Shown: one piece after another, positions 31,992-42,733 of the stretch
Position numbering within the stretch: position 1 is the first letter of the stretch
Layout: each line of letters begins with the position of its first letter
Assembly: GCA_003049485.1 (NCBI GenBank)
Contig: PYST01000040.1
Span: forward strand, 62,001-126,000
Length of the DNA: 64,000 nucleotides
Direction: 5' to 3'
Source: Ophioceras dolichostomum
Lineage: Eukaryota; Ascomycota; Sordariomycetes; Magnaporthales; Ophioceraceae
Made by a program: the position numbers and the translations under genes
The notes under the pieces: generated by a model
What the model was told of the DNA's origin: nothing
The model's database searches: none
What the model saw: the letters and a program-made list of their open reading frames with translations, nothing else

Positions 31992-34262
31992 GCGTGAAGT
32001 GAGTGGGTGGCGGCTTGCAAAACACAATTGTCTGGAATATGGGCGTGCAGTGGATAACGGTTCCGTTCGGGGAGGTTCTCAGGGAAGGAATAGAGAAAGA
32101 GAATGAGAGAAGAGATAGCTATCGTGACAGAGTTGAAGAGTGGAAACGAACAGAGGAATGATGAAGACAAGATCAACTGTGGCAGTCAACCATGGGAACC
32201 CCGCCAGTGCCGGATGCAAACACAAAAGTGAAGCTAGGCGGGCCAGCTACTGTTGTATTTGAGACATTTCATCGAAACTGTCGTCGGCTCTTTTCTTGTT
32301 CCGTCTTGGTGCGAGCTCTCGCGTCTTATCGCTTTTTGCTTGGCCGGCTTTCTCGTCAACTTCTCTGCCCCTCTCGCTCGCCTTTCCCCCTAAATTATTC
32401 CAAAACGTGCAGGTGTGTGTGTGTCCCTGGTCTGGCAGCTGAGGTCAAGGAGGAGAAATCCCCACCTCGCTCAGGTACCCCAACTGACTCAACGGAAAAT
32501 TCTTGTGCGGGATAATCGAGGAGGGTGATCGTTGACTGGAGTCGAAATTCCCCTCTCGCATGATGCCGGAGCCTTGGTCAACGGCGGGGGACGCGTGGGA
32601 CTGTTTAGGGGCCGTTTAGGGGTGCATTCCGTTCTGGTAGCTCTTTTTTGGAGACGGTTGCGGACAAGTGTGAGCTCGCTGCGGTTGTTGTTGAACTTCA
32701 AGTCAAGTCATCTCCCTCCCGACAGTGCGTTAAAGTTGCCGATAAAGCCCTGCAGGAGATGGAGGGAAATAGATGAACTTGGTTCGAGCCGTCGTCTTAT
32801 TTTCGGTAGCCGTTGTCTTTGGGTCGTCCGTGGTTCGTTCTCGATGGTCTCGATTCCCACTACGATATGCCCCTCTGGATCCCACGTCGAACCCCTCCAT
32901 GCGTCGAAAGCTCTTTCGTAGTCCGTGTGTGGGTGACTGTGGGAGTCTGACACGACCCACAAGGATACGGTGCATTGGTCGGTAGTTGGCTGTTGTTCGT
33001 ACTCCGTAGTTGTAGTCGAGGAGGAGCCAAGCAAGCTCACGCGTATGGATGGAGCGAGCTCGACTTCCCAGATGTATAGTACATCCAACTGTCCCCTCCA
33101 GCGAAGGAAACAGTAGCCGACCCCGTATCTGCATACTCTCCGGCCGGATCATCGATCGGTCGACCACCCGGTAGATCCAGTCCAGTGCAAGTCCAGGCAA
33201 GTCCGGCTCCGGTTCGCCCCACGCAGGGCCGGGAGTCTCTCCATGTCGAGTAGAGTCGGTACTTCGGGGGCGAGAATGTAACCTAAACCTCCTCGCATCG
33301 GTAGTAGGCGGTCGGGTCACAGTTGCAGTGCCGGTTCCGTCGTTCGTTTCGTCATCGCCGTCGCAGCCGTCGCCGAGAAGAAGAGCCATATCACGCACGG
33401 GACATCTTCGGAGACTTGTTGGATAAGAGAAAACTTAACGTACCTGGTGCCGGCCCATACGCGCCGCCGGCCTTGAGCGGCACGGGCGGTGAAGTTGCCA
33501 TCTTAAAAAAAAAGGATTCTGGGTGTCTTGCTAAAAGCTGACGGCCGATCGATCGATTGGGTAGATTCGCTGGTGGAGGCAGGTCATACTTCGATGAGGA
33601 ATCGGCAGGCTCGGTGGAGGGTCAGTATCGTGTGACAGAAAGTGTACAAAACGATGTACCGCGAAGTAAAGGGAAGGGAGTACCGCGAAGGCCGAACGTT
33701 CAGGTGTGGCGTCAGAGATCTCCTCTTATCTTCTCGAAGTCGTCTCTTCCTCCATCACCCCCGCTCAAACCTCTCCTGGGAATTTCTAATCGACCCGCTC
33801 GAGAGGGTGTTTCGCGCTTCCTAGAAGGAATGCGAGCACCAACGCGAGCTAAAAACCCCCTCTTTAATGTCCCCAGTCGTGTTAGGAGGAGATGCTAGCA
33901 GAGCTAGTAGAGATAGTTAGGGAAAAAAGACGATGGATAAACGGGAGGAAGCTTCTTTTATTACAAGAGTCGGAGGATGAGATGTCAGACAAAGTCTCGA
34001 GGACCGAACTCTTCCCTAAGATCGAGCGAAGGACGGGGGGGCTTCCAGAGTCTAAATCATCCCGCCTTCGTGGCGACATGACCGTTAAGTTAGGCTTCAG
34101 CTTGGCAAATGGTGGCGGTCCAATTTCGCGCCATGATCTCAGTAGCGCTGAACGCTTGGGTTGGGTTGGGCGAGGCACACCACCACCACGAGCACGAGCC
34201 GGTTCCGGCTCGATCAAGCGAGCTTCTGCAAGGAGTCACAGGTCCCGACAAGGACGCAAGCC

Positions 34263-34300
34263 AGCAAACACGCAGCAAACACACAGCAAACACACAGCAC
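34263..34300 (+). repeat. AGCAAACACAC tandem repeat
   Basis: Three units of an 11-bp repeat, AGCAAACACGC then AGCAAACACAC twice, followed by a partial unit AGCACAC. Intergenic. Confidence 0.9.
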
Positions 34301-37300
34301 ACTTGCCGAACTAGTGTTGTGGGCGGCACACAGGAGCCACCACAGGAACCACCACGGACGACAAAAGAACGTGAGGAGCCAGACCAGACAACCGTGATCG
34401 CACGACGCATCTGACAGCACATCGCTGGTTGTTTGCTTGCTCCAGCAGCTGGAGAATTCACGATTACCGTTTTGGGACAACAAACCCCTCATCATTCCCC
34501 TCCCCTTGGAAGTCTCCGGTTCCCTCCCCCCCTCACTGCCATCTGATGCTAAGGTATAGAAGGCATGCCACCCCCGGCATCGTCCGGCATCGCAAACGGA
34601 GCTAGGTAATATTGTGACTTTAAACACCCAGCTGCAAGCACATCCCATTTCCCGGCGACCTTCATCGGGGCAGGCGTAGGCAGATCAGACTCCAGCTCTC
34701 CTGGGCATCAGCAGGGCATCTGTTCAGCTCAGCCACTATCCGATCGCAGCTGGAGCGTGGGAACCTGGTTGCTCACCTGGCTACCTGGCTGTTTGGGCGA
34801 AGCAAACGCCAAAAGCGCCCAAAATAATTTTAAAAGATCTCGCCAACTGTTGTTGAATTGTATTTTGTGTTGGCACCATTGGGGCCTCCCGCTCCTGGGC
34901 TTGGCTCTGATATTTGTTCGGATGGAGCTTTTCCATCGGTTGAAGATTACCGGCCATGGTTAACTCCTACACGGTACACCCCACATAGGAATCGGAATCC
35001 TTCGCACACTCTCTCTGCCCGACGTGTCGAAACACATTCGCGAGAGCTTCATCTATGTGGGTAAATGGACTCCAGCATGGAGCTGTGCTTGCCCTTCGCG
35101 TGGGTTCTCCGCTTCCGTTGCTCCTGAAATGGCAGGATGCCACCGTCTCCTACATCTCTCTTCGAGACAGCACTAGCACTGGTCGACCCTGAACGGAAAA
35201 GGCAGAAAAAGCAAAACTCGCGCCATACAATATGCCGGATATCTTAGTCTACGCCCATCCCCTTATCATGCTGGCAGACCTCTCGGTCGACAGGTACCTA
35301 CCCTACCCGACCTGCACCGCGGCCTGTGGTTTGCTGTTGGATACGCGGTGCAGTCGAAAGGAGCGAACCGGCGCCAGTGACAAGAACGCATGCACGAGGC
35401 AGTGAAACACACGACCACCAACGGCCATCTGAACGGCGTCTTTTTCATTTATATCTCATGCATCTATCTATCTGCACGAGCGAACTGCACGTTCTGCATT
35501 CCATGGTAGGCCTACCCGCCCGCTGCATCACCCGACGAAGCAGCTGCCAGATAAATTACAGAAACGAATAATTTGATTGATTTGAAGGGCTTGGATCGAA
35601 ACCCAGTCGTTCTCTTCTTCTCTCTCCCCACCAGACCTTCAGCATCTATCTGCTCCAATGCGCTTCCTGAATCTTATCTCAAATCCAAACAAGCTACGCG
35701 CCGCCCGTGCCGCCGGAAGGGTTCAAACGCGGGCGGCCCCTTTCCAGTCCATTCCTCCCTCCCCGACCAGCGGATCGGCGGTGTGGGCCTAGAGGTGCCT
35801 AAAGAACATGCGGAACATAAACATCATGGAAGATCGCCCAACACCAACGGTCGCGGGGGGGCAGACCAAACAAGAGGTCCCCGTGAAAGAGGCCCAAAAC
35901 GCCGCCCAACGAGCACCAACACGGCGGGTATTGTTCTTCTTACTATCCCATCCTCAACAAAACGAGTTTTTTGTTTTCTTTTTCTGTCTGATTCTTTCTC
36001 TTTGCTGTGCTGTCCCTTTGGCCCATAGCTAATATCCGCGCTCAATACCTCATCGAGGAGGCTGGGCTGGCTGGCTGGAACTGGAAAGTTTCCAGCCTTC
36101 GCCCGCGCCCCGGGTCAGCCGTCTCCCGACCCGTTGTCATCGTGGTGGTGGTGTGGCGCGGGAACTCTGGAATGTACCGAGAGAGGGTGACCTTAGGTTC
36201 CTGGAGGTGGGTGCCGGTGGCGAGATTATGTGATTTCAGTCATAGAGGCGTGCAGTCATCCGTCACTGCCCACACTAGTATCACTGAAGCAGTCGCCCGT
36301 CCCGCGTGGCCAAAAGAACCGATAACTACACCAGAAGCCGGAAAAAAAAGCCCCCAATCCTTCCAAACCCTGCCCAAGTGCGCGGGTCCCGATGGCATCC
36401 GAAATTCCTAATTTCTTTACCCCATTCCATTTTGTTCAGCCCTTTCCGCAATTTATCCAGCTTTTTCGGCTACCGCAGAGAGAGAAAGGGTGGGTGGGTG
36501 TGCCCTAAATGTGCAGCTTGTGGAGGAGTGATGAAGGAGGGGAGTAAGGAGGGTGTCACCACTAACATCTTGATGCGCGGCAGTCTTAACGGTTGGCAGC
36601 GCAGCCCGCCCCCTCCCCTCTTTTAGTGCCGATATATTGCTGGCAGCTGACTGGAGTCATTGGGAGACAGTTGCATGCTTGTGGATTCAGAGAACATCAA
36701 GCGAGTTTCTGCAGCTAGATGCTTGCAAAAGGACCAACGTTTCTCTCCCCTTGCCTCTGGCAGCAGCTTGGTGCGGCTGAAGTCTTAGCCTAGTAGTTCT
36801 GCGTGCGTGGTTGCTGCAATGCCAGCAACCGCAAGCAACCGCAAGCAACACTACACCGTACATTCATTCATATTTCCTTATTCATGAGAGTTGTGCTGCG
36901 TTTTTATACCTCTGTGAATCGTTGGGTAGAGGAGCCGTTTCGTGCCTCGGCCTTGACATGCGGCATAGCTGCCTGTGGTCCCAATACAAGTGTGTCTTTG
37001 CACTCCGGAACGCCAGAAGATCCCAGTCAGCCCAAAAAGAAGGGTATCATTATAGACAGATCGATCTGCTCTTGTTGAGCAGTTGGGTGTGTTCGACTGT
37101 GCGTCCTTCGCTTCTGTACCACCTCTACGTCAGCACCCTCTTATTAGTCTGGGCATACGTGCGTCCGTATTTCTTTTGCTGCCTCTGGCCCGCCGCCACA
37201 GTCACATATCACTCGCCAACATACCAGGTGGCCTTCTTGCGGTGAGAAGGTGACGATTCCCGAACGGGGGCGGCCAATGGGAGATCTTGAAGTCTGGTTG

Positions 37301-37795
37301 GTGCCGTGGCCGCAACACTCCGGAGGGCCTCCCCGTCTCAACAGAGGGGTGAGGTCATATACTTGCTTTTTAGGAAAGTGGCCAATCATAGGTCTAGACT
37401 ACCTCACAAAGAAAGCCTCAAAATAGTTGCACAACTGGGATTCTCGTCCATGGAGGGGCACTGAGGAGGGGTTCGTTGAGGGGGACGTTTGTTGGGGGAG
37501 GAGGGGGTGGTTGCCCAAATCGCTCCTTTCTTAGCAGCACGTCCTCTGCCACCTACATCTTCGCCTGAGCCAAGTAGGTCGTAGCTGTTTATCGTCCATC
37601 TTGTCTTCTCAGTCCACGAGAAGATCAAACTCGCTCTTCGCGGGGTGTGGTTCTTTCAAGTCGATCACAATACTTCATATGATATCTAATACTGAGCTGT
37701 ACAATTAACCACCTTAATCTCCTTATATTACTAGCTCTTACGTCTTGCGTCTACACTGCCTGCCAGCTAGCCCGTTTGTTCTCGTCTCCGCCATC

Positions 37796-39713
37796 ATGGC
37801 CACTGCGCGCTCTGATCTGGAGGCCCATCTGGGACTTCCCAACGAGGATGATCACGGAAACTTCACCTGTCTCGCCCAGACGACAAAGGGCCGCCGATGC
37901 CCCCGGAGCATCCCAAAATGGCGCTTAGACTGTGCCCATCAGACAACCGACTTCTTGTCGCTGGGTGGCTTTGCCGTGCTGTCGCGCGAACCCGAGCCCG
38001 GGAAGCTCAGCGACATGCTGAAGGGACGCCTCCGCAACGGTATCGTCTTGATGATGCTGTGCACGCACAACCATGTACCGAAGAAGAACCCGGTGCATCT
38101 CGAAACTGAGCTTTCCAAGATGGAGCATCGGCTCCTGGAGTTCACTGATCTCCACGTCTCTGAGCTACTCCCTCGCCCATCACGGGCCATCTCCAACAAC
38201 CAATGCAGTCCACCCCTCAAAGCGCCGAGCTGCTCTGGAGCCGAGCTGGGCCCACGGGGCGATGCTCAGCACTCGCCGCTGCCCTACACCCCCACCACGG
38301 AGGCGCGTCCGGCCGTCCAGCATAACGTTGAGCTCCCCGTCCGCCAGACCCACGACAGTGGACCCGCAACCCGCGCCCGTAGCGCCCCGATCACACCGCC
38401 GGACTCCCCCCAGGCTGGACTGGACGGGCAGGACGACGTCCGACCGTTGCGGTACAGCCCCGCCATGGCAGCGCACCAGGTCCAGGCCCCGCGAGGCAGC
38501 ATGGATCCCGCCGCGCACCGGCCGACCATCCAGGGCCGGACTGTCGCCATCCAACGCGCCCCGGTTACGCCGCCGAACACTCCTCCGAGCGCGCAGGTTG
38601 ACATACGGCAATCGCTGTCGGATTACAACGAGGCCGTGCGTCGGCCGCCAGTCCCGGGCCCGATGGCCTTCGGCCCTCCTCTCAGCCCTCCGCGGCCGCG
38701 GTCGCCGGCGCTCTCTCCCAACGCTCACTTCAGTGCCGAGGTCAGCAACCAGGCAGACCCTTGCCGCAACAAACCTGCTACGCTTAGGGAATTCTTCGCT
38801 AACAAGATGAAAAATAAATTAGCTGCAAAACCACCACCCGGGAGCTTACCAGCCGGCGGCCCCGATCGCTGCTGCTGCTACCAACTCCTTCGCTGACCCG
38901 CGCCGCGTCGTGGATCAGCGAGGCGGGGACCACCCGTTCCGCCTCCCCTGCCCAGCCGACCTTCCTTCGCCGCGATCACCCGAAGAGGACAAGGTGGATA
39001 GCATGTACCAGCGAGAAATGCGAGCAATACGATCAGCTTCCCGTCGGGCTGCCGCTTTGAGGGACGAGTGGGACAGCCATCGCCACCTGCTCTGCGACTA
39101 CTTCTGGTGCTTTGTGCCAAAAAAGTCATCATCATCGACGTCCTCGCCGCTGCCCTCGTCGTCCTCCTCGCCGTCTTCGCGACATCAGCAGCAGCACTCG
39201 ATCGTAAATGAGGAGGAGGAGGAGGAGGATGAGGGTGAGTACGAGGAGCAGCAGCAGTTGCCGCCGTCGTCAGTCGTCATCATCCCTTGTGCGAAAGACC
39301 TCTCGGTCGACAGCGTCGGCGAATCCATCTCGCGATTCCTTGCGGACCAGCGAACGTCGGCAGTCGCCTGTCGCTTGCAGGGTGTCTCGGCTCCGAGGGC
39401 CATGCGCGTCGTCTCGAGAATCTTGTTGGAGCAGCTGAAGCGGCAGCAGGAGGGCTTGGCCGATGACGTCCTGGGCCGGCGCGTCTCCCGAGGCTTCTTG
39501 GACAGACAATGGGCCGGGATCGCCGTCGTCTGGGAGGCGATCTCCGACTTGATTAGGGCATACTCACCACTAGTTGCGTACCCTGGCCTCTCTGCGGACC
39601 CCGACTCCCCCGATTCCCCCGATTCCCCGGGTCTGACTGAGTCACACCCTCTCGACGATATTTTCTACGGTCCTATTTCCGTTGATCTCCATGACCAAAC
39701 CCATTTTATGTAG
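37796..39713 (+). CDS. Hypothetical protein, probable two-exon gene
   Basis: Proposed exons 37796-38740 and 38853-39713 give 601 residues. The intron has a weak GTCAGC donor, CTAAC at 38799 and acceptor ACCAG; both sides are phase 0, and 38741 is the only usable GT before the acceptor. The N-terminus (MATARSDLEAHLGLP) holds CLAQTTKGRRC, a Cys/basic motif like those seen at the front of fungal GIY-YIG (T5orf172-type) proteins, but no nuclease motif follows. The middle is Pro/Ser/Arg-rich. The second part has Ser runs, an acidic run and a helical segment (SRRAAALRDEWDSHRHLL). If the intron is not used, the first frame stops at 38896 (CCCYQLLR), and the second part would be a separate gene or need a frameshift. 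Function unknown. Confidence 0.5.
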
Positions 39714-39822
39714 CCTCTCTCTCTAACTCACTCCTTTCTTTCTTCTTTCCTTTTTACTTCTTTCTTTCCTTTCCTCGGTACTTTTTTTTCCCTTCTCTTT
39801 TCTATTCTCTTTTCCCCCCCCC

Positions 39823-39876
<54 letters not shown>

Positions 39877-39927
39877 NNNNNNNNNNNNNNNNNNNNNNNN
39901 NNNNNNNNNNNNNNNNNNNNNNNNNNN

Positions 39928-39972
<45 letters not shown>

Positions 39973-40752
39973 CTCTCCATTTCTTCTACATCTTTCGGCG
40001 GCTGGTTTTCTTTCAACGCATCCTTTTTTGTGTATGTTTCGACATTACAGAAGAGATGCGCGCATTTCATCAAGCAGAGAAAGGGGAAGAAGGAGGAGAA
40101 AAGGGGAGCCCAGCGTTAAGGCAACAAACTTGGTGGACTTAGGACACGATGATCCCAGTGATGGGATCGAGGGTGGATGTTGATGATCCTCGCGGGCATG
40201 ATTTATGAATTATGAATACCCCAACGCACTCGCGTTCTGCTTTTTGTAAGCCCAGAAAACACCCAGCAAACGAGCAAGATATATTTTCCGTGCCAAACCT
40301 GTATTTCGAGGTCCGTAGATTTACGAGCAGGTGCTGGGAGCCGGACTGGGTTGTGAAGTCGCTCGATCGTGGTTTCCGAGTGATTACATAATCGCCCAAC
40401 TCGCCCAATCGGTGTCTCCACATGCCTGTTCAGCGCCTTCAATGTCGTTCGTCAGCCTCACAGCCTAGCTGGCGGTTTGGTTGTTGCTCCCTTCTGCTTC
40501 CATCGACTTCCGCCCTCAACGAAAAAAAATCACCATCAACCAACACGACAGGTCGCCGCCGAGCCACCAAATACTCACATAGATCCAGCGAAGATCTTAT
40601 TCTGCTGCTCTACTACGAATTCTAACGATCTAGACTTGAAAGAGCATCATCGGTCGGGGTTCCGCTGTCCTAAGCGCCACCAACCAACCAACCCTTCTCT
40701 CCGTCCATTTTACATTTTCTCGACGCCGTCTCCTCGCCAGCCATCGCCCACC
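39714..40752. other. Intergenic region with microsatellite and gap
   Basis: 3' flank of the hypothetical gene and promoter of RPN12. It is dominated by pyrimidine tracts and the CT repeat with an unresolved stretch. No supported gene. I looked for the yeast proteasome control element GGTGGCAAA and did not see it. Confidence 0.5.
39826..39967. repeat. (CT)n microsatellite with assembly gap
   Basis: Uninterrupted CT dinucleotides flank a run of 51 N at 39877-39927. The true repeat length is unknown; the gap was probably caused by the repeat itself. Any open frame translated across the N run is an artefact. Confidence 0.95.
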
Positions 40753-41882
40753 ATGGCCGACCGGCAACTCCAGCAGATACTCGCGCAGCTCAAGACGCGG
40801 CAGCTCGCCTACCCGGACGCAGCGAAGCTCCTCTCGAAAGCGAAACTGCTCCTCCTGCAGCTCGGCGCCCTAACCCCAACATTCACCACATCATCCTCCA
40901 CTTCGTCATCCTCCTCCTCACGACAACAACAATCTGCCCCTCCTCAAGCAGCGCACCTCGCCCTCGCCCGCGAGACCTACGAGCAAGGCGCTCTCTACTC
41001 CATCCGCGCCAAGAACGCCGAGGCCTTCACGCGCTACGTGCAGCAGCTCAGCCCGATCTACGAGCTGCCCGCCGCCGTGCTGCCGCCGAACCTGGCCGAG
41101 CGCAACAAGGTCACCGGCCTGTACCTGCTGCTGCTGCTGACGCAGGGCCGCTACGCCGAGTTCCACTCCGAGCTCGAGGCGCTGTCGACGCGCGAGGGCG
41201 GCGGCGGCAGCGTTGACGTCGAGGGCGACCGCTACCTGGGCTACCCGATCCGGCTCGAGAGGTGGCTGATGGAGGGGAGCTACGATCGCGTGTGGAAGGC
41301 GATGAAGAAGGGCGAGGTGCCGTGCGAGGAGTACGGGGTTTTCTCTGAGGTCAGTTCTATCTATCCTTCTTTCTGATGTTAAGCTTGCCGGGACGCTACT
41401 TTTTTTTTCCTGCTCTCTCTCGTATTTGCCGCCTCCATCGGGGTTCCTCCTCGACGACGCACGAATCTCATCCTTTACGCCACGCATTAAAAGCTAACAC
41501 AAACGGCCCTTTTCTCCCGATAATACAGATCCTGACATCCCAAATTCGCTCCGAGATCGCCTCCAGCTCCGAGCGCGCATACCCCTCCCTCCCGCTCAGC
41601 TCGACCAAGTCCCTCCTGTTCCTCGACTCCGAGGGCGCCGTCGTCGACTTCGCCCACCACCGCGGCTGGATCGTCCGGGACGGCACCATCTTCTTCCCGT
41701 CGTCCGCCGCCACCTCCTCCAAAGCTGCTGCTGCTGCTGCTTCCTCTGGTGGCGAGGCCGATGACGACGCGGCGGCGGCCGCTGCTGCTGCTGCCGCTGC
41801 CGCCGAGGAGGAGAAGCCCATCAGCCGGATGTTCATCGAGAATACGCTGGGATACGCACGGGAGCTGGAGACTATTGTGTAG
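40753..41882 (+). CDS. RPN12: 26S proteasome regulatory subunit Rpn12 (PSMD8)
   Basis: Two exons, 40753-41349 and 41529-41882, give 316 residues. The 179-nt intron has donor GTCAGT and acceptor ACAG, phase 0. The PCI-type fold is recognisable from helices such as ARETYEQGALYSI, RYVQQLSPIYELPA, NKVTGLYLLLLLTQGRYAEFHSELE and YPIRLERWLMEGSYDRVWKA, and the C-terminal FLDSEGAVVDFAHHRGWIV and MFIENTLGYARELETIV. Rpn12 is a lid subunit of the 19S regulatory particle and joins last during lid assembly. The protein is longer than the yeast one (about 274 residues) because of a Ser/Gln-rich insert (about residues 43-62) and an Ala/Ser/Asp-rich insert near 255-295. It is convergent with the COPI alpha gene. 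Confidence 0.95.
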
Positions 41883-42733
41883 GCAGGTGGATAGAGTGGT
41901 GCAGTTTTGGTGGACGAGAGGTGGGGGACAGGACACAAGTTGTCTGTGGAAGTGAGGGGAGCCGAGGAGAGTCGCAGTGCCTGCTGCTGCTGCTGCTGCC
42001 GGCTGGCTTTTCAGGTCAATTGTATCAACAATATTCTAGACCTTAGATGGCAAAACCGAGGTTTTCACTGTTTCCGTCCGAGTCCTCAACTTGAGTGTGC
42101 AGATAATGTTTCCCTGACTGCCTCGGTTCTCTCTGTTCCGATCGCGGTAAAGTGATGACGTGCTTGATCGTTGGCCGACGAGCTTCGATGAAGCGTTGGT
42201 ACCAAGGGCTATCCACTTATCATACCGACCGCTGCCCTGCAAGACAAGAGAGTAGAAAGAGAGGAAGAGGGTGCGCGAGGGTCATGCAATGGAGCGGATG
42301 AAGAGGCAAGTGTACTAAAATTCGATTTTATGGAATCTCCCTATTCCACCTACGTATCGCGCTAAAAGGAAGAATAAGAGGAAAGAGATGACATGGATAC
42401 TTGATCAAACAAGGAAAGGCATCAATCAGCATCCGTAGCCCACCGACTTGCTCACTGAAAAGCCGGTACAGCCCTCCCCTCCTTCTAGTCGGGTTCTTGC
42501 TTTTTGTTCCTGTTCTTTGGCCCTTCGCCTCGCACCATAGCGAGCGCCCCTTTTGCTCTTTTTCTGTTCGTTTTGCCCTCCGAACCTGCGTGCATGCCAA
42601 CTATATAAGAACTCGCCCACCCACCCCCTCCGCCTCGACTCGGCTTTGTTTTGTCCGGACTTCGCACTTGGTCACCTTCCCCAGTGGTAGAAGGGGAAAA
42701 GAGATTAATGAACCCCAAGACTGGCAACTCCGC
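41883..42733. other. Intergenic region between convergent RPN12 and COPI alpha
   Basis: Shared 3' flank of both genes. A CTG run occurs at 41980-42000. No supported open frame or RNA gene. Confidence 0.5.

Larger units (their letters stand above)
30356..37795. other. 7.4-kb region without a recognisable gene
   Basis: Many short overlapping frames are present (longest about 220 codons, minus strand 32730-33398), but none shows a motif or a spliced partner. Contents I can name are a CGTGT microsatellite (31957-31991), an 11-bp repeat (34263-34300), a GGTAGGTACC-type motif (35291-35308), a G-rich run at 37480-37510 and pyrimidine-rich runs. It contains the promoters of the Skt5-like gene and of the gene at 37796. 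It may hold long 5' UTRs with introns or non-coding transcripts. Confidence 0.5.

Noticed and set aside
32730..33398. 222-codon minus-strand frame in the long intergenic region
   Set aside because: No motif, irregular composition and no splice-linked partner; not enough to call a gene.
39723..40073. Minus-strand frame crossing the N run
   Set aside because: It is the translation of a CT/GA repeat plus undetermined bases.
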